A stretch of 29,484 bases of DNA from MGBC120314 sp964403785 (GTDB taxonomy: Bacteria > Bacillota > Clostridia > Lachnospirales > Lachnospiraceae), in contig CAYOHM010000019.1 of NCBI GenBank assembly GCA_964403785.1, forward strand, positions 1 to 29,484, read 5' to 3'. Under the pieces are notes generated by a model, which saw only the letters and a list, made by a program, of their open reading frames with translations, was not told where the DNA came from and ran no database searches. This document shows, one piece after another, positions 8,605 to 16,569 of this stretch (the first letter of the stretch is position 1; each line of letters begins with the position of its first letter). Made by a program: the position numbers and the translations under genes.

Positions 8605-9105
8605 TTAAATCTGCTTCCAGTCATATTTTCTCAAATGCCCCTCAAGATTCATTCCCTCAAAATTATTCTGTCTGAGTGCCTCATACAATACAATTGCAAC
8701 AGAATTGGAAAGATTAAGTGACCTGATATCTCCAACCATTGGTATACGAATACAGGTTTCCTGATTTTCATACAGAATATCCTCCGGTATACCTGCACTT
8801 TCCTTTCCAAACATTATGTAGCAATCCGGTTCAAAGCTTACATGTGTGTATGGCTTTGGCGCTTTTGTCGTTGCCATATAAATCTTTGCACCCGGATTCT
8901 TATCCAGAAAGTCCTGATAATTGTCATAAACTCTTACGTCTAATTTATCCCAATAATCAAGACCTGCTCTTTTAAGCATCTTGTCATTTATACGAAACCC
9001 TAAAGGTTCTATTAAATGCAGCCTTGTGTTCGCTGCAACGCAGGTACGCCCTATATTGCCTGTATTTGCAGGCATTTCAGGCTCTAACAATACTATGTTC
9101 AGCAT
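8605..9105 (-). CDS. trmL: tRNA (cytidine(34)-2'-O)-methyltransferase TrmL
   Basis: SPOUT-class methyltransferase for the wobble base of certain leucine tRNAs. The protein starts MLNIVLLEPEMPANTGNIGR, the typical TrmL beginning, and contains NTGNIGRTC, the glycine-rich MFGKESAGIPEDIL knot region and IRSLNLSNSVAIVLYEA near the C-terminus. Length is 166 residues from ATG 9105. The reading frame is open 27 bases further upstream, but the start at 9105 is favoured because AAGAAGGA lies about 6 bases before it and because of homology. That ribosome site is inside the last codons of cheX, leaving one base between the cheX stop and this ATG, which implies coupled translation. It is the last gene of the 12377-8605 operon. 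Confidence 0.93.
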   Translation of the reverse strand: MLNIVLLEPEMPANTGNIGRTCVAANTRLHLIEPLGFRINDKMLKRAGLDYWDKLDVRVYDNYQDFLDKNPGAKIYMATTKAPKPYTHVSFEPDCYIMFGKESAGIPEDILYENQETCIRIPMVGDIRSLNLSNSVAIVLYEALRQNNFEGMNLEGHLRKYDWKQI

Positions 9106-9106
9106 A

Positions 9107-9577
9107 CTAATCCTTCTTAAGTGCAATATCAAGCTCTATGCACTTGTCTGTTTCATAAACAATAGGAATACAGATATTCTTGGCATATGCATTTGTAATA
9201 GACATACTTCCCTGACAAAGTGTCGGCGGAGTTATATCAATACCAATGCCCTTTGTAGAAAGAATAGTAGCTGCGTTGCCGAGTATCATATTGCCAAGCT
9301 CACTAATCGCACTCATAGAGAGCTCATTCATCTCGGTTACAGGCATCATTATCATCTTAGATGCTATATCGCATGCTACACCCAGTGAAAATGCAATTAT
9401 TACCTGACCTCTTATTTCACCGGTAACGCCAATCATAATTATCACAGAATCCTCTTCAAACTCCGTGGTCTTAACATACGGCTTGCCGACCTTGGTGTCC
9501 ACCTGGCACATATCATGCATAATACTGCTTGCTGCCATCAAAAACGGATTGATGAATTCAACGTTCAATTCGGCCAT
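9107..9577 (-). CDS. cheX: CheX-type chemotaxis phosphatase
   Basis: 156 residues matching the CheC/CheX/FliY-like fold. The phosphatase signature is present once, SAISELGNMILGNAA with E93 and N96 (E-x2-N), the residues that in known CheX dephosphorylate CheY-P. A single motif and the short length suit CheX better than CheC. The N-terminus (VEFINPFLMAASSIM) and the VIIMIGVTGEIRGQVIIAFS segment are also typical. The gene has no chemotaxis neighbours: it sits 17 bp after an aminotransferase and 1 bp before trmL. Another possibility is a CheX-like protein acting on a different receiver domain. Confidence 0.88.
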   Translation of the reverse strand: MAELNVEFINPFLMAASSIMHDMCQVDTKVGKPYVKTTEFEEDSVIIMIGVTGEIRGQVIIAFSLGVACDIASKMIMMPVTEMNELSMSAISELGNMILGNAATILSTKGIGIDITPPTLCQGSMSITNAYAKNICIPIVYETDKCIELDIALKKD

Positions 9578-9594
9578 GTGTATTACCTCCTAAC

Positions 9595-10755
9595 TTACGA
9601 TTCTAATCTTTTGATGAAATTTGAAATTCGTTCAAGTGCCACTTTAAGATTATCAATAGAATACGCATATGAAATTCTCAGGAATCCCTCTCCGCAATCT
9701 CCAAATGCCGTTCCGGGAACAACTGCTACCTTTTCTTCTTTGAGAAGTCTTGTTGCGAACTCATCCGACGTCATATTGAACTTTTTTATGCTTGGAAATA
9801 CATAAAAAGCGCCAAACGGTTCAAAGCAATCCAACCCCATTTCCTTAAACGCATTAATCAAAAATCTTCTTCTCTGGTTGTAGGCATCAACCATCTTATC
9901 TACATCATCATCGCAGCTTCTGAGCGCTTCTATTGCTGCAAACTGGCTGTTAGTCGGCGCACACATAATCGCGAACTGGTGAAGCTTAGTCATCTGTGAT
10001 ATTATTTCCTTTGGTCCAACCGCATAGCCAAGTCTCCAGCCCGTCATCGCAAAAGCCTTTGAAAAACCGTTAATCACAATGGTTCTCTCTGCCATTCCCG
10101 GGATGCTTGCAATTGAAACATGCCTGCCGTTATAAGTAAGCTCGGAATATATCTCGTCCGAAATAACAAAGATATCATGCTTTATGATTACCTCTGCAAT
10201 CTCTTCCAAATCCTTTTTCCCCATTATAGCACCAGTCGGGTTATTTGGAAATGGCAAAATTAAAACCTTTGTCTTATCTGTTATGGCAGCCTCCAATTCC
10301 TCTGCTGTAAGCCTGAACTGATTCTCTTCTTTAAGATTGATAATCACGGGAACTGCATCCGCCAAAACGGCACAGGGCAGATAGGAAACATAACTCGGCT
10401 GCGGAATAATAACCTCATCCGACGGATTTATCATTGCCCTAAGTCCCATATCGATGGCTTCACTGCCGCCGACCGTAACCAAAACCTGATCAAAGGTATA
10501 TTCAAGTTCATATTTTCTCTTAAGATAAATGCAGATTTCTTCGCGAAGCTCCTTAAGACCTGCATTGGAGGTATAAAAGGTTCTGCCCTTCTCCAACGCG
10601 TAGATACCTTCCTCCCGTATTCTCCATGGTGTGTCAAAATCAGGTTCGCCGACGCCAAGAGAAATTGCGTCCTTCATTTCGCTTACAATATCAAAAAACT
10701 TCCGTATTCCGGACGGCTGAATAGAAACCGCCTTATCAGACAGTGGATTTCTCAT
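9595..10755 (-). CDS. PLP-dependent class I/II aminotransferase (PatA/aromatic type)
   Basis: 386 residues of the fold type I aminotransferase family. Visible features are YTSNAGLKELREEI (61-74), NNPTG (171-175), ISDEIYSEL with D200 and Y203, the PLP lysine K233 in GFSKAFAMTGWRLGY, and FLRISYAYS near the C-terminus with the substrate-carboxylate Arg. Length and motifs resemble the Bacillus PatA (N-acetyl-LL-diaminopimelate) and aromatic aminotransferase group; specificity cannot be settled from sequence. Its ATG overlaps the stop of the upstream Lrp-type gene by 4 bases (ATGA), so the pair is translationally coupled and the regulator likely senses an amino acid related to this reaction. Confidence 0.92.
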   Translation of the reverse strand: MRNPLSDKAVSIQPSGIRKFFDIVSEMKDAISLGVGEPDFDTPWRIREEGIYALEKGRTFYTSNAGLKELREEICIYLKRKYELEYTFDQVLVTVGGSEAIDMGLRAMINPSDEVIIPQPSYVSYLPCAVLADAVPVIINLKEENQFRLTAEELEAAITDKTKVLILPFPNNPTGAIMGKKDLEEIAEVIIKHDIFVISDEIYSELTYNGRHVSIASIPGMAERTIVINGFSKAFAMTGWRLGYAVGPKEIISQMTKLHQFAIMCAPTNSQFAAIEALRSCDDDVDKMVDAYNQRRRFLINAFKEMGLDCFEPFGAFYVFPSIKKFNMTSDEFATRLLKEEKVAVVPGTAFGDCGEGFLRISYAYSIDNLKVALERISNFIKRLES

Positions 10756-11234
10756 GGTGTCACCAGCATCCTTTCATCCTTATTATCGGCTTCAAGCGGT
10801 GATCCGTATACCTTGTATTTTTTTAGTACGAAATGTGTGGAGGTGCTTATTACGCCCTCAATCGTTGCAAGCTTGGATGAAACAAAGAGTGCAACCGACT
10901 TCATACTCTTTCCCTCTATTATGACAGTGAAATCAAAGCCGCCCGACATAAGGTAGAGCGATGAAACCTCACTGTAATTGTATATTCTTTCAGCAATATT
11001 ATCAAAGCCATGACCCCTCTGAGGTGTCACCTTAACCTCAATAAGTGCCGTAACCTTCTCCTCGTTTGTCTTATCCCAATTTATAATCGTATTATAGCCG
11101 CAGATAATGTGCTCCTTCTCCATCTGCGCTATTTCATTTGCAAGCTCTGCTTCCTTAATATCAAGCATTATCGCAAGCTCCTTAAGTTCAATCCTGCCAT
11201 TCTGCTCAAGAGCAGCTAAAATCTTTTCTCTCAT
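10752..11234 (-). CDS. Lrp/AsnC family transcriptional regulator
   Basis: 160 residues: an N-terminal helix-turn-helix (about 1-50; LAALEQNGRIELKELAIML) and a C-terminal RAM/AsnC ligand-binding domain (about 65-145; VTALIEVKVTPQRGHGFD and SGGFDFTVIIEGKSM). The frame is open to 11345, but the upstream part overlaps the preceding gene and has no family similarity. ATG 11234 has GGAGAGG 7 bases upstream and starts MREKILAALEQN, the expected family start. The stop overlaps the start of the aminotransferase. Lrp-type proteins usually bind amino acids and regulate transport or metabolism genes, so control of its own operon is a reasonable inference. Confidence 0.9.
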   Translation of the reverse strand: MREKILAALEQNGRIELKELAIMLDIKEAELANEIAQMEKEHIICGYNTIINWDKTNEEKVTALIEVKVTPQRGHGFDNIAERIYNYSEVSSLYLMSGGFDFTVIIEGKSMKSVALFVSSKLATIEGVISTSTHFVLKKYKVYGSPLEADNKDERMLVTP

Positions 11235-11262
11235 AACAAAGCCTCTCCAAACCCTTTTATAC

Positions 11263-12231
11263 TCATCTTCTGTTCTTATATGTATCCAGCACCTTCCAAA
11301 GTTCATCCCTCTGCGGAGCATCAAGATATCTGACCTCATCATCATTTCTTATTATCTTATCGTTACTATCAGTCAGTTTCCCGATTACCACAGCCGGAAA
11401 TTCTTCACCTGCAAGTGCATTTATAATATTATTATCCTTTGGTGCGACAATAAGAAGGCACCCTCCTGATAACATCTGATACGGATTAATTTCAAAAAAT
11501 TCCGCCAGCTCGATTATTTCCTGACGAACCGGTATCCTTTTAAGCTCTGCCTCAAATCCGCACCGGCAATAAGAGCTCATCTCCCACAGTGCATTAAATA
11601 CACCGCCATTGGAAAGATTATGTAAATATGCTGCACCATTTTCCAATGCAATACGTGCCATCCTGTCAACCGCAAGATAGTTTTTAAGACTATTGGTAAA
11701 ATCCAGCATCCATGCCGGATAGCGATTCTTCAATTCAGCTCTTTTATATTGTGTAAGAAGATACGCTCCCTCCATACCAATCCATTGTGTTAGAACTATA
11801 TTATAGCCCAAAAACGTTTTTTCGTCCATACTATACTTTTTTATCCCGATACCCGTGTACGAAACTGTCGGACGGGTTACTGCGTCCGATATTTCGGTAT
11901 GCCCTCCTATGATACGTGCATCGTATTTTTCGCACTCAGCTCTTGTCTGCCTCATAATTTCCTTCAGGCATTTCTCGTCGAACTTACAAGGCATCGTGAT
12001 ATTCACAAGTACTTCCTTGAGAACACCGCCACGGCAGGCAATATCGCCGGCTACCCGGTTTACACCGCACAGCCCCCAAAAGCCGTCACCCAGCGTTACC
12101 GTTGTTGTTGCCGCAAGCATTTTGTCTGCTCCGGCAAATTCGGCTGCGTCCATACCAACCGCTGCTTTGGAATTTATATCTTTAAGAACCGAACGTTTAA
12201 GCACAGCTTCAGCAACTTTACCTGAACGCAT
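11263..12231 (-). CDS. AIR synthase-related protein (PurM/HypE/SelD superfamily)
   Basis: About 322 residues. The N-terminal half has the PurM-like pattern GMDAAEF...ATTTVTLGDGFWGLCGVNRVAGDIACRGG, and IIGGHTEISDAV (about 112-123) matches the GGHTE motif of HypE/SelD/ThiL-type ATP-binding proteins. The C-terminal half has NGGVFNALWEMS and LSGGCLLIVAP, typical of AIRS_C domains. It is not PurM itself and lacks the Cys/Sec loop of SelD and the C-terminal Cys of HypE. Family members phosphorylate or activate a substrate with ATP; the substrate here is unknown. ATG 12231 gives the start MRSGKVAEAVLKRSV; a TTG at 12240 in the same frame, with TAAGGA 6 bases before it, is the alternative. It is the second gene of the operon, 28 bp before the Lrp-type gene. 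Confidence 0.82.
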   Translation of the reverse strand: MRSGKVAEAVLKRSVLKDINSKAAVGMDAAEFAGADKMLAATTTVTLGDGFWGLCGVNRVAGDIACRGGVLKEVLVNITMPCKFDEKCLKEIMRQTRAECEKYDARIIGGHTEISDAVTRPTVSYTGIGIKKYSMDEKTFLGYNIVLTQWIGMEGAYLLTQYKRAELKNRYPAWMLDFTNSLKNYLAVDRMARIALENGAAYLHNLSNGGVFNALWEMSSYCRCGFEAELKRIPVRQEIIELAEFFEINPYQMLSGGCLLIVAPKDNNIINALAGEEFPAVVIGKLTDSNDKIIRNDDEVRYLDAPQRDELWKVLDTYKNRR

Positions 12232-12269
12232 ATTTGACAATATCCTTCCTTATGAGTATAGTAAAAATA

Positions 12270-12377
12270 TCACAGCAAAGCGCTGAGAATAATCGGCAGC
12301 ACCATACAAAGGACAAGCAGAATGCTGACTATTGTCACCATTAGTTTTCTTGTTTTTTTGTTGTTAAAATTAATCAT
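12270..12377 (-). CDS. Small single-pass membrane protein, 35 residues
   Basis: A short frame starting MINFNNKKTRKLMV and ending LPIILSALL. It has a lysine/arginine-rich cytoplasmic head (about residues 5-11) and one hydrophobic segment (about 13-35) with a central proline. GGAGG lies 5 bases before the ATG, one of the better ribosome sites in the window, and the stop is about 38 bases before the AIR-synthase-like start. I do not recognise a function. Small basic-plus-membrane peptides of this shape are common in Firmicutes and are often missed by gene callers. The good ribosome site, amphipathic design and position at the head of the operon support it being real. Confidence 0.72.
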   Translation of the reverse strand: MINFNNKKTRKLMVTIVSILLVLCMVLPIILSALL

Positions 12378-12425
12378 ACTTACCTCCAGAATTTAACTGA
12401 TTATTTATCGAAAGGATTCAAAATT

Positions 12426-13022
12426 ATGCAATTTCTTTTTCCATATTTCTTAATAACAGCACTTATTTTTAGGATGCTCATAAAAAGGTCCACCAAAACA
12501 CACGAGCAGGACGTCGCAGACTTCATGGAGCGTGAGTCAAAAGCTAACTCCACCAGAAGAAAAGACATCACTAATCTTGATTATATCACAATTCCATTTG
12601 AAACGTTACCATTTCTTTCAAAGCCGTCAGAAAAAATTGCCGGATATGAAAAAGATATACTTTCGCTTAAGGATAAACCTATTTTGAACCTGAACGGCAT
12701 TACCAACACCGAGTTAAAACTAACCTACGGCGCTCCTAATCTTCCTCTGCTTTCGCAATATGACGAAAACTTTTCCAGAATGACGATTATCCTCGGCAAA
12801 TGGGGCAGTGCACTCTACGAAGAAAACTACATCGACGAGGCAAAAGCCGTTCTCGAATTTGCAGTCGAAGCCGGCTGTGAAACAAGCCAGATTTATCTGC
12901 TGCTTGGCAAAATATACAAGGAACAGAATATTGATAAAATTCCTTACCTGATATCCAAAATCAGCATATCCGGTTCAGCTCTTAAAAACACTATAATTAA
13001 AAAGCTTACGGATTTAGAATAG
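12426..13022 (+). CDS. Membrane-anchored TPR-like hypothetical protein
   Basis: 198 residues. The N-terminus is hydrophobic (about 2-18, FLFPYFLITALIFRMLI) followed by basic residues, suggesting a membrane anchor with the rest in the cytoplasm. The middle (about 45-110) is unassigned, with PFETLPFLSKPSEKIAG and YGAPNLPLL. The C-terminal third (about 120-195) has paired helices with TPR-like spacing (WGSALYEENYIDEAKAVLEFAVEAG and SQIYLLLGKIYKEQ), perhaps one to two repeats. AAAGGA lies about 9 bases before the ATG. It is transcribed away from the small membrane peptide gene and overlaps the convergent radical SAM gene by 17 bases at the 3' end. Function unknown; a protein-protein contact role is inferred from the TPR-like part. 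Confidence 0.8.
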   Translation: MQFLFPYFLITALIFRMLIKRSTKTHEQDVADFMERESKANSTRRKDITNLDYITIPFETLPFLSKPSEKIAGYEKDILSLKDKPILNLNGITNTELKLTYGAPNLPLLSQYDENFSRMTIILGKWGSALYEENYIDEAKAVLEFAVEAGCETSQIYLLLGKIYKEQNIDKIPYLISKISISGSALKNTIIKKLTDLE

Positions 13023-14673
13023 AAGCGTGCGCCATTCCGCTTACAGGGTGCCTTATGTCATAATTAAATACCACAGTGCACTCTCTTTTAACAGGTCCTT
13101 TAAAATTATTGGCATACTCCAGCACATCCACATTAAATTTTTCAATATGTATATTCCGGTGGCTTTTATTACAAATTTTAAGTTCGCCGGCAAATTCGGG
13201 TCTTGTCTTAAGATTCTCCCTTGAGTATAAGTCGAATATCAGAAGCTGTGTAAATTCATTTGCACGGGCGCTGTCCGTGATTATATTCATTGCAAACCTG
13301 TATAGGATATTATATCTGCTGATTCGTGTATGCTTTATATCAAAAAGCTCCGCCGCCTTATAAAAATTCACAAGTCCCTCATACAAATCAAAAGGTGTGT
13401 CAAAATAACCTTCAAGATACCTTACCGCATTTGGAAAAAGACCGCTGTTATAATATACCTCCAGCATATCCTCTACGCCTTTGAGCCTTATAATATCATC
13501 ATAGGACAGCCATTTTGTTTGAAGAACTTCATATGGAGCTCTGTCATTATAAACAATACCATACTCCTTTGCAAGGCTGTACATTTTAGAGCCCTTAAGC
13601 AGCTTCAAAAATCCCAGTTGGAGCTCATTGGGTCTGACCGAATATACATCATTAAAGGATTTTTTGAAGGACTCAAAATCCTCCAGAGGAAGCCCTGCAA
13701 TCAAATCCAGATGAATATGCACATTAGCTGTTTTTGCAATTTTTCTTGATACTGCTGCCACATAGTCAAAATCCATCCGTCTGTCAATTTCTCTTAAGGT
13801 TTCCCTGTTGGTAGTCTGGACGCCAATTTCAAGCTGGACAAGCCCTTCCCGCATACTGTTCAGTATCCTGACTTCCTCATCAGTCAAAAGGTCCGCCTCT
13901 ATCTCAAAATGAAAATTCGTAATCCCATTATCATTTTCATTTATAAACTTCAGTATTTCTATGGTACGCTCCTCACCTACATTAAATGTCCTGTCTAAGA
14001 ACTTAACCTGTTCTACCCCATTATCAAGGAAAAATTTAAGTTCCTTTTTAACCAGCTCAAGGCTTCTGAATCTCACCGTTTTGTTAATTGATGACATACA
14101 ATAGCTGCATTTAAAAGGACAGCCCCTGCTGCTTTCGTAGTAAATAATTTTATTTTCAAAAAGTGATAGGTTTGTGTATACAAACGGCAGTTCATCCATA
14201 TTAACTGGCTGCTGCTCTCTTTTGCAAATAAGCTGTCCGGCATTTCGGTACATTATGCCCCCGACGTCGGCAAGGTCAATATCCTGGCGGCAGTAATACT
14301 GCATAAGCTTTTTAAATGTAATTTCACCCTCACCCAGCATTACACCTTTAATATATACATTATTTTCCAAAAACTCCGGACCGTCAAAGGAAACCTCCGG
14401 ACCTCCCAGCCATATATCCGTCTGCGGGAGCAGCTTATGAATTTCCCTTGCTGCGTCCTTCACATACTCTATATTCCAGATATAACACGAAAAGAAAAGC
14501 ACATCCGGCTTCTTCTCGTATATTTTCTGAATGAGCATTTCCATTTGATTATTGATTGTATATTCAAGTAGTTCAATCTGGTCCGCATACTCGGACGCAT
14601 ACTGTGACAAGCTGTACAATGCCAGATTCGTATGTATATATTTGGCATTAACAGCAGTAAGCACTGCTTTCAT
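13006..14673 (-). CDS. B12-binding-type radical SAM protein with C-terminal extension
   Basis: 555 residues from ATG 14673. The N-terminal Rossmann-like domain (about 1-140; MKAVLTAVNAKYIHTNLALY and WLGGPEVSF) is of the cobalamin-binding type. The radical SAM core has the 4Fe-4S motif C185-x3-C189-x2-C192 in SSRGCPFKCSYCMSS. A long C-terminal part (about 380-555) resembles the DUF4080 extension of this group. No DxHxxG lower-ligand motif is visible, so any cobalamin would be bound base-off without that His. The frame is open upstream to 14808, but that part runs into the previous gene; GAAGGA lies 9 bases before ATG 14673 and the sequence from there matches the family. Substrate unknown. It follows a hairpin at 14700-14724, and its 3' end overlaps the convergent gene by 17 bases. 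Confidence 0.88.
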   Translation of the reverse strand: MKAVLTAVNAKYIHTNLALYSLSQYASEYADQIELLEYTINNQMEMLIQKIYEKKPDVLFFSCYIWNIEYVKDAAREIHKLLPQTDIWLGGPEVSFDGPEFLENNVYIKGVMLGEGEITFKKLMQYYCRQDIDLADVGGIMYRNAGQLICKREQQPVNMDELPFVYTNLSLFENKIIYYESSRGCPFKCSYCMSSINKTVRFRSLELVKKELKFFLDNGVEQVKFLDRTFNVGEERTIEILKFINENDNGITNFHFEIEADLLTDEEVRILNSMREGLVQLEIGVQTTNRETLREIDRRMDFDYVAAVSRKIAKTANVHIHLDLIAGLPLEDFESFKKSFNDVYSVRPNELQLGFLKLLKGSKMYSLAKEYGIVYNDRAPYEVLQTKWLSYDDIIRLKGVEDMLEVYYNSGLFPNAVRYLEGYFDTPFDLYEGLVNFYKAAELFDIKHTRISRYNILYRFAMNIITDSARANEFTQLLIFDLYSRENLKTRPEFAGELKICNKSHRNIHIEKFNVDVLEYANNFKGPVKRECTVVFNYDIRHPVSGMAHASILNP

Positions 14674-14699
14674 AGTAATTCTTCCTTCATTAAAACCAA

Positions 14700-14724
14700 A
14701 AGGCAGAACATTGCGTCCTGCCTT
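14700..14724 (-). terminator. Terminator or attenuator between GGDEF gene and radical SAM gene
   Basis: On the minus strand, AAGGCAGGAC, a 5-base loop and GTTCTGCCTT form a 10-bp stem with one G-U pair, followed by TTGGTTTTA. It starts 12 bases after the GGDEF gene stop and ends 27 bases before the radical SAM ATG. It may end the GGDEF transcript or reduce read-through into the radical SAM gene. Confidence 0.7.
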
Positions 14725-14735
14725 AATATACAGTA

Positions 14736-16496
14736 TTATCTGTCCTCCAAAGACAGCTCTAAAATCTTGCCGATAAAATTCAGGTACGCTACATCGGCTG
14801 CCTCCCACATTCGCGCAGCATCCGTTTTCTTATAGAAAGCGACATACCCTTCCTTCCTGTCGTTCTGCATCTTGTAGATAATAGCCGCAGTAATATCGTG
14901 CTCCTCCATATAATCATATGCCCTGCCGTATCTGCCGTCAATATTGGTAACACTGTTGACTACTGCAATACCGTTTTCATCAAATAAGCCCTCAAAATCA
15001 TTTTCTCTTACATAGGCTATCGATTTGGCCTTCTTATCCTCTTTAATTTCCCAGTTAATAATAACTCTGTCATCATCACTCTGAAAAATATTTATCTCAT
15101 CCAGTTTAAAATTATGTCCTACAATACTAAGGACATTCTCGTATGTCATAACCTTTTTCTGAAGGAACAAATCAATAAGGCTGATAACCGTTCCCTCTTT
15201 ATTAACCTTATATGCCACCGTTGAATTGAAATTATTTTCAACCTCATCCTTCATAACATCGCCATGAATCTCCGGTGTGTATATAACATATCTGTTTTTG
15301 CCCTTTTTCTTAGCCTTATAAAGCATCTTATCGGCAATCATAAAGAGCTTATCATAATCTCTTGCATGTGCAGGAAAAGCCGCAACTCCTGCCGAGCAGG
15401 TAAGATTTACACCCTCCTTATCCTTATATGCCCATTCTACATTGGACCTTATAGCTCGCAGGATTCCTCGAAGCTCCGAATGTGATTCCACCTTTTCAAG
15501 TACAATCATCAACTCATCGCCGCCAATTCGTCCGACAACTCCCTTGCCTGCCACGGCATCCTTCAGGATATCGGCAACAGTAACCAGCACCTCATCGCCA
15601 AACATATGTCCAAATGTATCATTAATATTCTTAAAATTATCCAAATCGACAATACCGATATATATGCTGCCCTTAGGGTTGGCTGCAATAGCTCTCTTGG
15701 CATAATTGGTGATTGCCTTCTTATTGAGGATATCAAGAGCTGCATCCTTATTGTACTCAACATTAAGGCTCAATTCTTTTTTCTTGGTATCCTGGCTGAT
15801 TACGGAAATGCAGCCCAGCACCTTGCGCTCTCTGTCATGACTGTTTACTGTTCTTCCCTTTACCTGAAGAAGCTCCATCTTCTTATCGACAGAAAATTCA
15901 TTGGATAAAAACTCATGCTTAAATATTCTTGCGCCGCTTGAAATATCACGGCACATCTGTTCAAAAACATCCTGATAATCTACGTCTATATATTTCTCAT
16001 TCTTAACTTCATCAATCCACGTCTTAAAAGTGCACTGCACCAGATTAAGCATCTGTTTGCCGCCGCCCATAAAAATCTTGAATTCATCCTGATCTATATT
16101 GTAGCTGAACAAAAGCTCATCCATCATGCCAAAATACTCACCGAACTCAGCATTCTGGTTCTTAATGGCATTAATGTCCCTCTCCAATGCCTGAATATCC
16201 TGAATGTTAACATTAATAAGAGGCTCGCCGTTAAGCTCTATCGTTTCATATTCAAGAGCAGCCAGAACCCAGCGGAACTTTTCGTCCTCACGCTTCATTC
16301 TGAAGGTTACCATACTGCTTCCGTCATTCTTTAGTCCCTCAACAGCCGCACTCAGCTTCTCAACATCTGCCGGATATACACTCTGAATCAGAGAATAAAA
16401 CGTTTCCTGTCCAACATATTTATAAAATTCTTCATCAGCCTTCTTAATCTGAAGAAATTTGTCTATTGTCGCTGACCCCGTATTAAACTTCGCCAT
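14736..16496 (-). CDS. PAS-GGDEF protein, putative diguanylate cyclase
   Basis: 586 residues from ATG 16496 (GGGAGAG 6 bases upstream; the frame is open further but runs into the repeat element). An N-terminal PAS-like domain (about 15-105; FYSLIQSVYPADVEKL, FRWVLAALEYETI) is followed by a helical/second sensor region (about 110-245), a GGDEF domain (about 250-405) and an unassigned alpha/beta region of about 170 residues, possibly GAF-like. No membrane segment is seen, so it is probably cytoplasmic. The signature reads GGDEL (325-329) instead of GGDEF/GGEEF; DLDNFKNINDTFGH and the metal Asp in IVDLDNFK are normal. The RxxD inhibitory site expected five residues before the signature is absent. 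Cyclic-di-GMP synthesis without product inhibition is possible. It has its own promoter next to the palindromic repeat. Confidence 0.88.
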   Translation of the reverse strand: MAKFNTGSATIDKFLQIKKADEEFYKYVGQETFYSLIQSVYPADVEKLSAAVEGLKNDGSSMVTFRMKREDEKFRWVLAALEYETIELNGEPLINVNIQDIQALERDINAIKNQNAEFGEYFGMMDELLFSYNIDQDEFKIFMGGGKQMLNLVQCTFKTWIDEVKNEKYIDVDYQDVFEQMCRDISSGARIFKHEFLSNEFSVDKKMELLQVKGRTVNSHDRERKVLGCISVISQDTKKKELSLNVEYNKDAALDILNKKAITNYAKRAIAANPKGSIYIGIVDLDNFKNINDTFGHMFGDEVLVTVADILKDAVAGKGVVGRIGGDELMIVLEKVESHSELRGILRAIRSNVEWAYKDKEGVNLTCSAGVAAFPAHARDYDKLFMIADKMLYKAKKKGKNRYVIYTPEIHGDVMKDEVENNFNSTVAYKVNKEGTVISLIDLFLQKKVMTYENVLSIVGHNFKLDEINIFQSDDDRVIINWEIKEDKKAKSIAYVRENDFEGLFDENGIAVVNSVTNIDGRYGRAYDYMEEHDITAAIIYKMQNDRKEGYVAFYKKTDAARMWEAADVAYLNFIGKILELSLEDR

Positions 16497-16527
16497 TTGT
16501 AACTCTCCCAACAATAAATATATCTCA

Positions 16528-16556
16528 ATATTAACATATTCACAAAGAAATAACAA
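16528..16556 (-). promoter_or_regulatory. Promoter for GGDEF gene, abutting the palindromic element
   Basis: On the minus strand, TTGTTA (16551-16556), a 17-base spacer and TAATAT (16528-16533), about 31 bases before the GGDEF gene ATG. The -35 box is only 13 bases from the outer end of the repeat at 16570, so the repeat sits directly upstream of the promoter. Confidence 0.65.
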
Positions 16557-16569
16557 GAAATGATTAATT

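Noticed and set aside
14674..14808. A longer N-terminus for the radical SAM protein, starting at 14808.
   Set aside because: It overlaps the end of the GGDEF gene, crosses the terminator hairpin and has no family similarity; the start at 14673 has a ribosome site.
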